Positions 10,201 through 17,710 of a DNA stretch of 64,000 nt are shown piece by piece. Source of the DNA: Chryseobacterium sp. ON_d1 (GTDB lineage: Bacteria > Bacteroidota > Bacteroidia > Flavobacteriales > Weeksellaceae); NCBI RefSeq assembly GCF_006829085.1, contig NZ_BJTC01000001.1:504500-568499 (forward strand), given 5' to 3'. The position numbers and the translations under genes were made by a program. The notes below the pieces were generated by a model. The model was not told the origin of the DNA. It worked only from the letters and a program-made list of their open reading frames with translations, and made no database searches. Every line of letters begins with the position of its first letter. Position 1 is the first letter of the stretch.

Positions 10201-10312
10201 CCAGTTTGGTTTCTTTATCTTTTTTCGTTTCTTTTTCTTGAGCCATTGCAAGGACAGGAAGCAGAAAAACAGTTAAATATAACCACTTTATTGATTGTAC
10301 TCTTTTATCCAT
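7295..10312 (-). CDS. SusC/RagA family TonB-linked outer-membrane transporter
   Basis: 1005 residues. The signal peptide (ends AMAQ) is followed by a short charged linker and then LDDVVLVGY, the plug (DVDIVIRGGNSITQSNAPLYIVDGV, SIFGSRGANGVVLITTKGG) and a 22-strand barrel ending SRFILSGVDITF. The carboxypeptidase-D-like N-terminal domain that most SusC proteins carry before the plug is absent, so the protein starts almost directly at the plug. It is the first gene of the left arm and imports pectin oligosaccharides with SusD. An operator-like palindrome lies about 125 bases upstream of its start. Confidence 0.95.
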   Translation of the reverse strand: MDKRVQSIKWLYLTVFLLPVLAMAQEKETKKDKETKLDDVVLVGYTKVSKKDVTNAVSSVKGEALKDMPSTNAAEAIQGRLAGVQVSLSEGSPGADVDIVIRGGNSITQSNAPLYIVDGVQMDNALTILSPKEIESIEVLKDASSTSIFGSRGANGVVLITTKGGRKKGKTTINYNGFVGVRSIQNKIGVLDPYQYVLYQYEQYYKNGDLKDIETFNTRYGTFDQLDKYKSVKNVNWQDKLFGREAFNFTHNVSLSGGNENSAFSLTLNNVEEDGIMIGSGFKRNMANFRYDYDISKKLSIGLNARYSRQMIYGAGTSASGSQTTNRLRNAVRYQPFEGGSTVNVDDFDPLFADQTNLVNPILLANDEVKESGRNDLLLNATLDYKISKDFTFRSVIGYVQRDQIVNQFSGPVTSLARQNNDQPVVFLSNSQTRRITNTNTLNYRRAFGNHKLDLLAGQETVRTDGESTSINIKWFPKSSTAQEAFANSQLASPPSGMIQDAPKTAREVDRLASFFGRVNYIYNNKYIATVSMRADGSSVFKPGPNQWGYFPAASLAWKIKEENFLKQSNFVNELKLRLGYGKSGNNRIGAFLYDTFFTSSSDYGYAFGTSVTPGATTGNIMANPNVRWETATSYNAGLDFGLFKGRLYGTIDVYKTHTKDLLLLAKIPQTSGYEFQYQNSGSSENKGIELSMGSTIINKENFSWKIDANISSNRNTIKSLGNNASASSNSYYYPSGWQNNLFDFLVQVGKPVGTYWGYVTAGRYEVSDFNYDADTQLYTLKAGIASSAAVANGAKAVQPGDLKLQDLNGDGVIDSKDMTDLGSAQPKFYGGFTQTFRYKNWDMSLLFNFSIGNKVYNANKVEYTTQYLYKDNNMLAEVADRWRWFDNAGNKVTDPTALAALNANTTMWTPPAGAYFLHSYAIEDGSFLRLNNLTIGYSLPKGSLEAIGVKNLRLYATVNNLFTITGYSGFDPEANTRRNPLTPGVDYSAYPRSRFILSGVDITF

Positions 10313-10382
10313 TGTGTATCCTTATAGTTTTAATTCTTGGTTGAAAGTTTTTTCAATCGTTCTTGTTTAGGACTGTTAAGTA

Positions 10383-10399
10383 TTCTGCGGATTTTAGTG
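10383..10399 (+). repeat. 17-base direct repeat, copy 1
   Basis: TTCTGCGGATTTTAGTG. The second copy at 11095-11111 differs at one base and has the same orientation. Each copy lies just 5' of an operator palindrome. It may be a second protein-binding site; function unknown. Confidence 0.5.
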
Positions 10400-10435
10400 G
10401 TCATGAAGCTTTTTAATATTTCTTTACGCTTTAGT

Positions 10436-10447
10436 GCAATCGATTGC
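10436..10447. promoter_or_regulatory. LacI/GalR-type operator before the susC arm
   Basis: GCAATCGATTGC is a perfect 12-base palindrome with a central CG. Extended to TGCAATCGATTGCG it fits the GalR-class pattern TGnAAnC.GnTTnCA in all defined positions but the last. It lies upstream of susC. The LacI-family regulator at 21932-22960 is the obvious candidate to bind it. Confidence 0.65.
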
Positions 10448-11048
10448 GTAATTTTTTGTAAAACATTATTCTGGCTCCTAAACTAATATTATTTTTCAAT
10501 ATGCAAAGAAAAAAATATTATTTTTTTATTAATTTGATGGTTTGAATAAAAATATTTAAACTGGATGTTGCGGGTTTTTATCGTCTAACCTGCTGTAAAT
10601 AAGGGTAATGTTTGTTTGTACTGAATGTTTTGTGTTTAGGTAGAAATTTTTCTTTTTTTAATGTTTATGATTTAGAAAACTTAAAAATAACTTAAAATTC
10701 ATGCGATTTTTGTATCCTTAAAATCCCTAAATGAGCATCCGGGAATAAAATTTTGATGTATTTTCTGATTTTTGTCATCTTTTTGATCGGTTTTTTGAAT
10801 GTTGATTTTATTGTTTTTAATAATATATCCCAATATATATAGTATATCCTGTAAAAGTGTTTAATTTTTGTGGATTCAATATCTTGAAAATGTCGTTTTA
10901 TTTTGGCATGATTTTATATTTTTCAGCTCGCTTCGTCCTGTTTTTGGTTAATTTTTTTTAACGAAACAGTTTTTAATCTGATGAGAATTGGGGTTGTATT
11001 TAATTTTATATACCTGATAATCAGTTTATTTAAAATTTAAATTAATTT

Positions 11049-11082
11049 TTTGTTAACTAATTGAAGAATAATTCTATATTTA
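11049..11082 (+). promoter_or_regulatory. Promoter candidate for the kduI operon
   Basis: TTTG (11049-11052) is followed after 22 bases by TATATTTA (11075-11082), one base off the Bacteroidota -7 element TAnnTTTG. A start near 11087 would place the operator at 11120-11133 in the 5' leader, where a bound repressor would block elongation. Confidence 0.4.
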
Positions 11083-11094
11083 TCCCACAAGTAT

Positions 11095-11111
11095 TTCTGC
11101 GAATTTTAGTG
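11095..11111 (+). repeat. 17-base direct repeat, copy 2
   Basis: TTCTGCGAATTTTAGTG, 16 of 17 bases equal to the copy at 10383-10399. It ends nine bases before the operator of the kduI arm. Confidence 0.5.
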
Positions 11112-11119
11112 TAATTTTA

Positions 11120-11133
11120 TGCAATCGATTACA
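11120..11133. promoter_or_regulatory. LacI/GalR-type operator before kduI
   Basis: TGCAATCGATTACA matches TGnAAnC.GnTTnCA completely and is palindromic except for one pair. It shares the core CAATCGATT with the site at 10436. It overlaps an upstream ATG of the kduI frame, which argues that translation really starts later, at 11188. Confidence 0.7.
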
Positions 11134-11187
11134 CAATGTTTAACAGGTTTGAGAAAACCGCAAAAAAGAAAAAGTAAAAATAGAAGT

Positions 11188-12024
11188 ATGGTACAGTCAG
11201 AATTTCGTTACGCCCACCATCCGGAAGATGTTAAAAAGTATACCACAGAAGATCTTAGGAGGGAGTTTCTGATCGATGATTTATTCAATGAGGATAAGAT
11301 AAAATTAGTCTATTCTATGTATGACAGGCTTATTGTAGGAGGGATAATGCCTTCTTCAAAAGCTTTGACGCTGGAACCTACAGAGGATCTGAAAGCTGAA
11401 CATTTTCTTGACAGAAGAGAGCTTGGAGTCATCAATGTGGGTGGCCCCGGAAAAGTAACTGTAGATGGAACGGTATATAAGCTTGGGAACAAAGAAGCCT
11501 TATATGTTGGAAAAGGAGCTCAGGAAGTCATTTTTGAGAAAGATGGCGAAGAACAAACCTATTTCTATATCAATTCAGCGCCGGCGCATCATTCATATCC
11601 CACAAAGAAAATCACGAAAAATGAAGCGGAAATTGTGAAATTGGGTGAGGAAAAGTACGCCAACAAACGTACGATCAATAAACTGATTGTGAATTCTGTG
11701 GTGGAAACATGTCAGCTTCAGATGGGAATGACGGAACTGCACCCGGGAAGTGTATGGAATACAATGCCTGCCCATACCCATGCCAGAAGAATGGAAGCAT
11801 ACTTCTATTTTGAGCTGGAAGAAGGGCAGACGGTAAGCCATTTTATGGGACAGCCTCATGAAACCCGACATTTGTTTATGACCAACAGACAGGCTGTACT
11901 GTCTCCGGAATGGTCTATTCATTCAGGAGTAGGAACAACTCATTATACTTTTATCTGGGGTATGGCCGGAGAAAATATGGACTACGGTGATATGGACGGT
12001 ATCAAAACAAACGAACTAAAGTAA
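11188..12024 (+). CDS. kduI: 5-dehydro-4-deoxy-D-glucuronate isomerase
   Basis: 278 residues from the ATG at 11188, the same length as the E. coli enzyme. The frame is open further up to an ATG at 11119, but that would add a basic 23-residue tail and run through the operator, so I reject it. The protein reads YAHHPEDVKKYTTEDLRREFLIDDLF, RRELGVINVGGPGKVTVDG, YVGKGAQEV and NTMPAHTHARRMEAYFYF, which holds the metal-binding histidines of this cupin-like family. It converts 5-keto-4-deoxyuronate, from unsaturated pectin fragments, to 2,5-diketo-3-deoxygluconate. It is the first gene of the cytoplasmic uronate operon, with kduD eight bases on. Confidence 0.95.
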   Translation: MVQSEFRYAHHPEDVKKYTTEDLRREFLIDDLFNEDKIKLVYSMYDRLIVGGIMPSSKALTLEPTEDLKAEHFLDRRELGVINVGGPGKVTVDGTVYKLGNKEALYVGKGAQEVIFEKDGEEQTYFYINSAPAHHSYPTKKITKNEAEIVKLGEEKYANKRTINKLIVNSVVETCQLQMGMTELHPGSVWNTMPAHTHARRMEAYFYFELEEGQTVSHFMGQPHETRHLFMTNRQAVLSPEWSIHSGVGTTHYTFIWGMAGENMDYGDMDGIKTNELK

Positions 12025-12032
12025 TTTTTCCC

Positions 12033-12815
12033 ATGAATTTATTTGATTTATCCAATAAAGTAGCTGTTGTAACAGGCGGTACTCACGGATTAGGAATGGC
12101 CATGGCGGAAGGCCTGGCTGCTGCTGGTGCTGAGCTGGCAATTACCAGCACTACACCATCGAAACTAGAAGAAGCTTTGAATTATTACCACGAAAAAGGG
12201 TATCAGGCAACCGGTTATGTTTTTGATGTAACGGATGAGCTGGAAGCTGCTCAGAAAGTAGCTTTGATGGAAGCTGCCCATGGAAAAATAGACATCCTTG
12301 TCAACAATGCGGGAATCATCAAACGTATCCCGGCTATTGATATGGAAGTGGAAGACTTTAGAAAAGTAATCGATGTGGATCTTACCGGACCTTTTATCAT
12401 GTCGAAATTAATCGGGAAATATATGATCAAAAGAAAATCCGGGAAAATTATCAACATCTGTTCGATGATGAGTGAGCTGGGACGCGATAATGTAGTGGCG
12501 TATGCTTCTGCAAAAGGCGGCCTTAAAATGCTTACTAAAAATCTGGCAACAGAATGGGCAAAACATAATATTCAGGTGAACGGAATAGGTCCCGGATATT
12601 TTGCAACGTCCCAGACAGAACCCATCCGTGTGGATGGAAATCCTTTTAACGATTTTATCATCAGCAGAACTCCGGAAGGAAGATGGGGAAACCCGGAAGA
12701 CCTGGCAGGAACAGCTATTTTCCTGGCTTCTGATGCAAGCAGATTCATCAACGGACAGATTATTTACGTTGACGGCGGAATTCTCGCCACCATTGGAAAA
12801 CCTGCTAATGAATAA
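12033..12815 (+). CDS. kduD: 2-dehydro-3-deoxy-D-gluconate 5-dehydrogenase
   Basis: 260-residue short-chain dehydrogenase. The nucleotide-binding motif is VTGGTHGLGMAMAEGL, followed by VNNAGIIKR, the catalytic Ser in NICSMMSELG and the Tyr-x-x-x-Lys in VAYASAKGG. The C-terminal loop INGQIIYVDGGI is typical. It reduces the KduI product to 2-keto-3-deoxygluconate (KDG), where the lyase branch joins the galacturonate branch. The gene follows kduI after eight bases and precedes uxaC after 17, so the three are surely one transcript. Confidence 0.93.
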   Translation: MNLFDLSNKVAVVTGGTHGLGMAMAEGLAAAGAELAITSTTPSKLEEALNYYHEKGYQATGYVFDVTDELEAAQKVALMEAAHGKIDILVNNAGIIKRIPAIDMEVEDFRKVIDVDLTGPFIMSKLIGKYMIKRKSGKIINICSMMSELGRDNVVAYASAKGGLKMLTKNLATEWAKHNIQVNGIGPGYFATSQTEPIRVDGNPFNDFIISRTPEGRWGNPEDLAGTAIFLASDASRFINGQIIYVDGGILATIGKPANE

Positions 12816-12832
12816 CTACAGATTAGACTAGA

Positions 12833-14230
12833 ATGAAACCTTTTATAACAGATCAATTTTTATTACAAAATAAATACGCTGAAGAACTTTACTTCAGATT
12901 TGCAGAAAAACAACCTATCATTGATTATCATAATCATCTGATCCCTAAAGACATCGCAGAAGACACCGTTTTTGAAAATATCTCCAAAGTATGGATTGCC
13001 GGTGACCATTACAAATGGAGAGCCATGCGCACCATGGGAGTGAACGAAAAATTCATTACAGGTGATGCTACTGACAAAGAGAAATTTGAAGCATGGGCAA
13101 AAACGGTTCCTTATACATTAAGAAATCCATTATACCACTGGACTCATCTGGAACTAAAGAGATATTTCGGAATTGATGAGTTATTAAGTGAAGATAATGC
13201 ATCGGAGATCTATGAGAATATCACTGCTCAGCTTCAGACACCGGAAAAATCCACCAGAGGTTTGCTGAAAATGATGAATGTAGAATCTTTATGTACCACA
13301 GAAGATCCTACAGATATTTTAAATTACCATCAGGACCTTGCGAAAAGCGATTTCAGTATTAAAGTAAGCACTGCATTCCGTCCGGACAAAGCAATTTTGA
13401 TTGAAAATCACAATTTTGCAGATTATATGGTAAAGCTTGGGGTATCTGCAGGTATTGAGATTACCTCATACCAGACTTTATGTGATGCTTTGCTTACAAG
13501 AATTGAATATTTCCATAACAATGGCTGCAGGCTGTGCGATCACGGCTTAAACAATATTTCTTTTGAAGAAGCTTCGGAAGCGGAAGTCAATGCTATTTTT
13601 AATGATAAACTGGCAGGGAAAGTCATTGCCGAAAAGCAGGTTAATCAATTTAAAACAGCAATTTTACTATTCCTTGGGCAGGCTTATCACAAATACGGAT
13701 GGGTGCAGCAGTTTCACCTGGGAGCTTTGAGAAATAACAACGAAAGAATGCATAGAATTCTGGGACCGGATACCGGTTGGGATTCTATCGGAGATTTTGT
13801 TCAGGCAGAAACCTTGTCTAAATTCTTGAATACACTGGACGGAAAGGATCAGCTGACAAAAACCATTTTGTATAATCTGAATCCTGCTGATAATGAGATT
13901 TTCGCTACGATGATCGGCAATTTCAATGATGGAAGCATCAAAGGAAAAGTACAGTTCGGTTCCGGATGGTGGTTCCTGGATCAAAAAGACGGGATGATCA
14001 AACAGATGAATGCCCTTTCCAATATGGGATTGATCAGCTGCTTTGTAGGAATGCTTACAGATTCCAGAAGCTTCCTTTCTTATCCGAGACATGAATATTT
14101 CAGGAGGGTATTGTGTAATCTTTTCGGAGAAGAAATGAAGAATGGCGAACTGCCGGATGATATTGAACTGATTGGGAAAACCATTTCAGATATCTGCTAT
14201 CATAACGCGAAAAACTATTTTGATTTTTAA
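12833..14230 (+). CDS. uxaC: Glucuronate/galacturonate isomerase
   Basis: 465 residues, full family length. Signatures are PIIDYHNHLIPKDIAED with the metal-binding His pair, VWIAGDHYKWRAMRTMGVNEKFITG near the N-terminus, VQQFHLGALRNNNERMHRILGPDTGWDSIGD in the centre and MLTDSRSFLSYPRHEYFRRVLCN near the end. It belongs to the amidohydrolase-like superfamily and converts D-galacturonate to D-tagaturonate (and glucuronate to fructuronate). It supplies UxaB, encoded five genes on. Confidence 0.96.
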   Translation: MKPFITDQFLLQNKYAEELYFRFAEKQPIIDYHNHLIPKDIAEDTVFENISKVWIAGDHYKWRAMRTMGVNEKFITGDATDKEKFEAWAKTVPYTLRNPLYHWTHLELKRYFGIDELLSEDNASEIYENITAQLQTPEKSTRGLLKMMNVESLCTTEDPTDILNYHQDLAKSDFSIKVSTAFRPDKAILIENHNFADYMVKLGVSAGIEITSYQTLCDALLTRIEYFHNNGCRLCDHGLNNISFEEASEAEVNAIFNDKLAGKVIAEKQVNQFKTAILLFLGQAYHKYGWVQQFHLGALRNNNERMHRILGPDTGWDSIGDFVQAETLSKFLNTLDGKDQLTKTILYNLNPADNEIFATMIGNFNDGSIKGKVQFGSGWWFLDQKDGMIKQMNALSNMGLISCFVGMLTDSRSFLSYPRHEYFRRVLCNLFGEEMKNGELPDDIELIGKTISDICYHNAKNYFDF

Positions 14231-14239
14231 TTGAATACC

Positions 14240-15244
14240 ATGAGCAAAATAGTCACATTCGGTGAAGTGATCATGAGGCTTTCCCCACCCGGAAACAGAA
14301 CCATGAAACAAAGCCATGAAATGGAGTTCTTTTTTGGAGGAACAGAGCTGAATGTCGCTTCTTCATTGGCAACAATGGGCTGCGAAGTACAGCATATCAG
14401 CTGTGTATCCGATGACTTTGTCGGAGAATCTGCGGTTTCTTTTATTAAGAGTTTTGGTATTGATACCTCCTTTATCAAAAGGAATGAACATCCTCTGGGA
14501 CTGTATTTCCTTGAGGTAGGGTCATCGGTTCGTGCCAGCAGAATTGCGTATAACAGGCTGAACGGTTCTTTTGCGAACATCCGGCCTGAAAAAATAGACT
14601 GGGAAAAAGCGCTTGAAGGATGCGGATACTTCCACTGGACAGGAATCAGTCCCGGTATTTCGGAATCTGCCTATGAAGCTTTGAAAGAGGGGTTGAAAAC
14701 CGCTCAACACATGGGGGTTGAAGTTACAACCGATCCTGCCTACCGTTCAAACCTTTGGAAATATGGTAAAAACGGAGCTGAAGTGCTCAAGGAACTGGTT
14801 TCATATTCCACTGTTTTTATCGGTGGAGTGAATGAAATTAACGAAATTCTCGGAACCCATTTTTCTTCAGATAAAGAAGGTTTCATGGAAGCCTGCAAAG
14901 AATTAAAACAACAGATTCCTTCTGTTCACAGGATTTTTGATAAAATCAGAATAGGTGTTACCGCGAGTTCCCAACAGACACAGGGAAGAGCATGGGTCGA
15001 CGAGAAGTATTTTGAAACCGATCTTCTGGAAATCAATCCTGTTGTAGACAGAATCGGGACAGGAGACGCTTTTGCCGCGGGGTTGATTTATGGGTTGAAA
15101 AATTTTGATGACGAAAAAGCATTGAATTTCGCAAACGCAGCCTGTGCTGTAAAACATACCATCCCCGGGGATATTAACTATTCAAGTACAGAAGATATTC
15201 TGGAAGTGATGAACGGAAATTCAGGAGGAAGAATAAAAAGATAA
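14240..15244 (+). CDS. kdgK: 2-dehydro-3-deoxygluconokinase (PfkB family)
   Basis: 334 residues from the ATG at 14240. The frame also reads from a TTG at 14231, directly after the uxaC stop, but MSKIVTFGEVIMRLSPPG is the usual start. FFGGTELNVASSLATMG is the PfkB substrate site and DRIGTGDAFAAGLIYG the C-terminal signature with the catalytic Asp. It phosphorylates KDG to 2-keto-3-deoxy-6-phosphogluconate. Placement between uxaC and the aldolase fits. Confidence 0.93.
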   Translation: MSKIVTFGEVIMRLSPPGNRTMKQSHEMEFFFGGTELNVASSLATMGCEVQHISCVSDDFVGESAVSFIKSFGIDTSFIKRNEHPLGLYFLEVGSSVRASRIAYNRLNGSFANIRPEKIDWEKALEGCGYFHWTGISPGISESAYEALKEGLKTAQHMGVEVTTDPAYRSNLWKYGKNGAEVLKELVSYSTVFIGGVNEINEILGTHFSSDKEGFMEACKELKQQIPSVHRIFDKIRIGVTASSQQTQGRAWVDEKYFETDLLEINPVVDRIGTGDAFAAGLIYGLKNFDDEKALNFANAACAVKHTIPGDINYSSTEDILEVMNGNSGGRIKR

Positions 15245-15246
15245 TT

Positions 15247-15915
15247 ATGGCAAGATTTAGTCGTATAGAAGTAGCCCTAAAAGCTAAGCAGACAGGCATC
15301 GTTCCTGTATTTTATCACGCAGATGCTGAAGTTTGCAAGAAAATTGTAAAAGCCTGTTTTATGGGAGGCGCCCGCGTTTTTGAATTTACCAATAGAGGAG
15401 ATTTTGCTCATGAGGTTTTCGCCGAGCTGATACAATATGCAGCCAGAGAAATTCCTGAAATGATATTGGGAATAGGTTCTGTCATTGATCCGGCAACGGC
15501 CTCTTTATATATTCAGAATGGAGCCAACTTTATTGTAGCGCCTTCTTTAAACCCGGAAGTAGCAAAAGTTTGTAACCGGAGAAAAATTGCGTGGATGCCC
15601 GGCTGTGGTTCCGTTTCTGAAATTTCTTATGCAGAGGAATTAGGTGCTGAAATTGTAAAAATATTCCCGGCAACACAGGTGGGAGGTCCGGAATTTATCA
15701 AGGCGGTAAAAGACCCGATGCCATGGTCAAATATTATGCCTACAGGCGGAGTGATTCCCACCAAAGAAAATATTACCGAATGGATTTCTGCAGGAGCCTA
15801 TTGTGTAGGATTAGGTTCGCAGCTGTTTGTGAAAAATGAGGGAGGAGAATATGACTATGAAAAGATTACAGAAGCTGTTGCCCGTTCGATTCAGGTTATT
15901 AATGAATTAAGATAA
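15247..15915 (+). CDS. eda: 2-dehydro-3-deoxy-phosphogluconate (KDPG) aldolase
   Basis: 222-residue TIM-barrel aldolase. GIVPVFYHADAEVCKKIVKACFMGGARVFEFTNRG starts the barrel, and GIGSVIDPATASLYIQNGANFIVAP and MPGCGSVSEISYAEELGAEIVKIFPA follow, the last with the Schiff-base Lys. IMPTGGVIPTKENITEWISAGAYCVGLGSQL is the phosphate-binding end. It splits KDPG into pyruvate and glyceraldehyde-3-phosphate and completes the pathway. Two bases separate it from kdgK, so the two are probably translated together. Confidence 0.92.
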   Translation: MARFSRIEVALKAKQTGIVPVFYHADAEVCKKIVKACFMGGARVFEFTNRGDFAHEVFAELIQYAAREIPEMILGIGSVIDPATASLYIQNGANFIVAPSLNPEVAKVCNRRKIAWMPGCGSVSEISYAEELGAEIVKIFPATQVGGPEFIKAVKDPMPWSNIMPTGGVIPTKENITEWISAGAYCVGLGSQLFVKNEGGEYDYEKITEAVARSIQVINELR

Positions 15916-16129
15916 TGATCCTTACATTTTGTTTTAAACCAGCAAGAAATTTAAAAACTAAGTAAAAACTTTGAAAAGAGTTACCATTGAAGCTCAACTT
16001 AATTGTTTTTCAATTCTTTAATTAAATAATAATGGTTTAAAAAATTAATAGATTCTGTGCTTAAATAGCATGGAAAGGATAGTTTTTGTCTTGTTCTATT
16101 GTTAAAATCAATAAAAATCAATACTATTA

Positions 16130-17662
16130 ATGATTGATATGAAAAAAGAAATATCTCCGAAACCGAGTACCTTCAGATGGACGATCTGCCTGCTCCTTTT
16201 TATTGCAACGACCATCAATTATATGGATCGGCAGGTACTGTCACTCACATGGAAAGATTTCATCGCTCCGGAATTTCACTGGAACAATAATGATTACGGA
16301 AATATCACCGCATTGTTTTCTATTTTCTACGCAATAAGTATGCTTTTTGCCGGAAAGTTTGTAGACTGGATGGATACCAAAAAGGGATTTCTCTGGGCTA
16401 TCGGAATCTGGTCTGTAGGAGCGGTACTTCATGCGTTCTGCGGAATTGCTACTTCAGGGGTCCTGACAGGAAGCTGGTGGGTAGGTTTTGAAGAATCCAA
16501 AGAGATTATCGGAAGGGTAGATCATGTGGGAGCCATTATCAGTACCAGCGTGACATTGTTTATTTTTGCCCGTTTCGTTCTGGCTGTTGGGGAAGCAGGT
16601 AATTTTCCTGCTGCAATAAAAACCACTGCTGAGTATTTTCCTAAGAAAGACAGGGCGCTGGCTACCAGTATCTTTAATGCCGGAGCTACGGTTGGAGCAT
16701 TGGCTGCGCCGGTTACGATTCCTTTTATCGCAAAATCGATGGGTTGGGAATGGGCATTTATCATCATCGGAGCATTAGGTTTTGTGTGGATGGGGCTTTG
16801 GGTATTTTATTACAAAAAACCTCACGAGCATCATAAGGTTAATAAGCATGAGCTTACCTATATTCAGCAGGATCAGGATGATCTGCCTGCGGATTCGCCA
16901 GTGTTGGAAAAGAAATTTTCTTTCAAGGAATGTTTTAGTCACAGACAGACCTGGGCTTTTGCTTTTGGAAAGTTTATGACGGATGGCATCTGGTGGTTTT
17001 TCCTGTTCTGGACACCGGCATATTTAAGTTCCGTTTACAAAATGGATTCTACACAGAGTGCCTTTCCTCTTTTCGTTCTTTATATGATCACTTTATTGTC
17101 GATTATAGGAGGATGGCTTCCTAAATATTTTGTGGAGAAAAAAGGCATGGATGCTTATTCCGGAAGGATGAAAGCGATGTTGATCTTCGCATTCTTCCCG
17201 CTGCTGGCTCTGCTGGCACAACCGTTAGGTTCTGTTTCCTACTGGATTCCGGTTCTGATTATCGGAATTGCAGGAGCAGCACATCAGGCATGGTCTGCCA
17301 ATATTTTCTCTACGGTAGGCGATATGTTTCCCAAAAAAGCCATTGCAACCATTACCGGAATCGGAGGAATGGCAGGTGGAATCGGTTCATTTTTAATCAA
17401 TAAATCTTCAGGAGTTCTGTTTGATTATGCTCATAAAGCGTGGACTACTGTGGACGGAATGCCTTTACTGGAAAAATATCCGCAATACATCAATGAACGT
17501 CTGCCTGAAAATTTTGTTCATGATCTGGAAAAGTCAGGAGTCATTATTTCCGATGGAATAGATAAAGGATACATGATTATCTTCTCCGTATGTGCAGTGG
17601 CTTACCTGATTGCCTGGAGTGTTATGAAGACTTTGGTTCCGAAATACAAAGTAATTAAATAG
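16130..17662 (+). CDS. exuT: MFS hexuronate transporter
   Basis: 510 residues, longer than the usual 430 or so, with an inserted loop at about 100-140. Twelve membrane helices are expected; TTINYMDRQVLSLTWKDF near the N-terminus and VLAVGEAGNFPAAIKTTAEYFPKKDRALATSIFNAG are hallmarks of the anion:cation symporter family of uronate permeases. It moves galacturonate or glucuronate across the inner membrane. A 214-base spacer precedes it, with no clear promoter seen. The ATGs at 16130 and 16139 are both possible starts. Confidence 0.88.
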   Translation: MIDMKKEISPKPSTFRWTICLLLFIATTINYMDRQVLSLTWKDFIAPEFHWNNNDYGNITALFSIFYAISMLFAGKFVDWMDTKKGFLWAIGIWSVGAVLHAFCGIATSGVLTGSWWVGFEESKEIIGRVDHVGAIISTSVTLFIFARFVLAVGEAGNFPAAIKTTAEYFPKKDRALATSIFNAGATVGALAAPVTIPFIAKSMGWEWAFIIIGALGFVWMGLWVFYYKKPHEHHKVNKHELTYIQQDQDDLPADSPVLEKKFSFKECFSHRQTWAFAFGKFMTDGIWWFFLFWTPAYLSSVYKMDSTQSAFPLFVLYMITLLSIIGGWLPKYFVEKKGMDAYSGRMKAMLIFAFFPLLALLAQPLGSVSYWIPVLIIGIAGAAHQAWSANIFSTVGDMFPKKAIATITGIGGMAGGIGSFLINKSSGVLFDYAHKAWTTVDGMPLLEKYPQYINERLPENFVHDLEKSGVIISDGIDKGYMIIFSVCAVAYLIAWSVMKTLVPKYKVIK

Positions 17663-17668
17663 AAATAC

Positions 17669-17693
17669 AAACTATCATACGCAAGGATAGTTT
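17669..17693 (+). other. Intercistronic hairpin between exuT and uxaB
   Basis: AAACTATC and GATAGTTT form an 8-base stem with a 9-base loop in the 48-base spacer. The following T-run is weak, so it looks more like an mRNA-stability or partial-termination element than a full terminator. Confidence 0.45.
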
Positions 17694-17710
17694 CATTCAA
17701 ATTAGAAAAA

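Larger units (their letters stand above)
10313..11187. promoter_or_regulatory. Divergent control region between the two arms of the pectin locus
   Basis: 875 bases without a gene, very AT-rich. It separates susC (minus) from kduI (plus). It contains one palindromic operator near each arm (10436-10447 and 11120-11133), two copies of a 17-base direct repeat (10383-10399, 11095-11111) and a promoter candidate for kduI (11049-11082). I could not find a consensus TAnnTTTG element for susC. The middle part, about 10500-11040, shows only AT-rich sequence. Confidence 0.7.
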
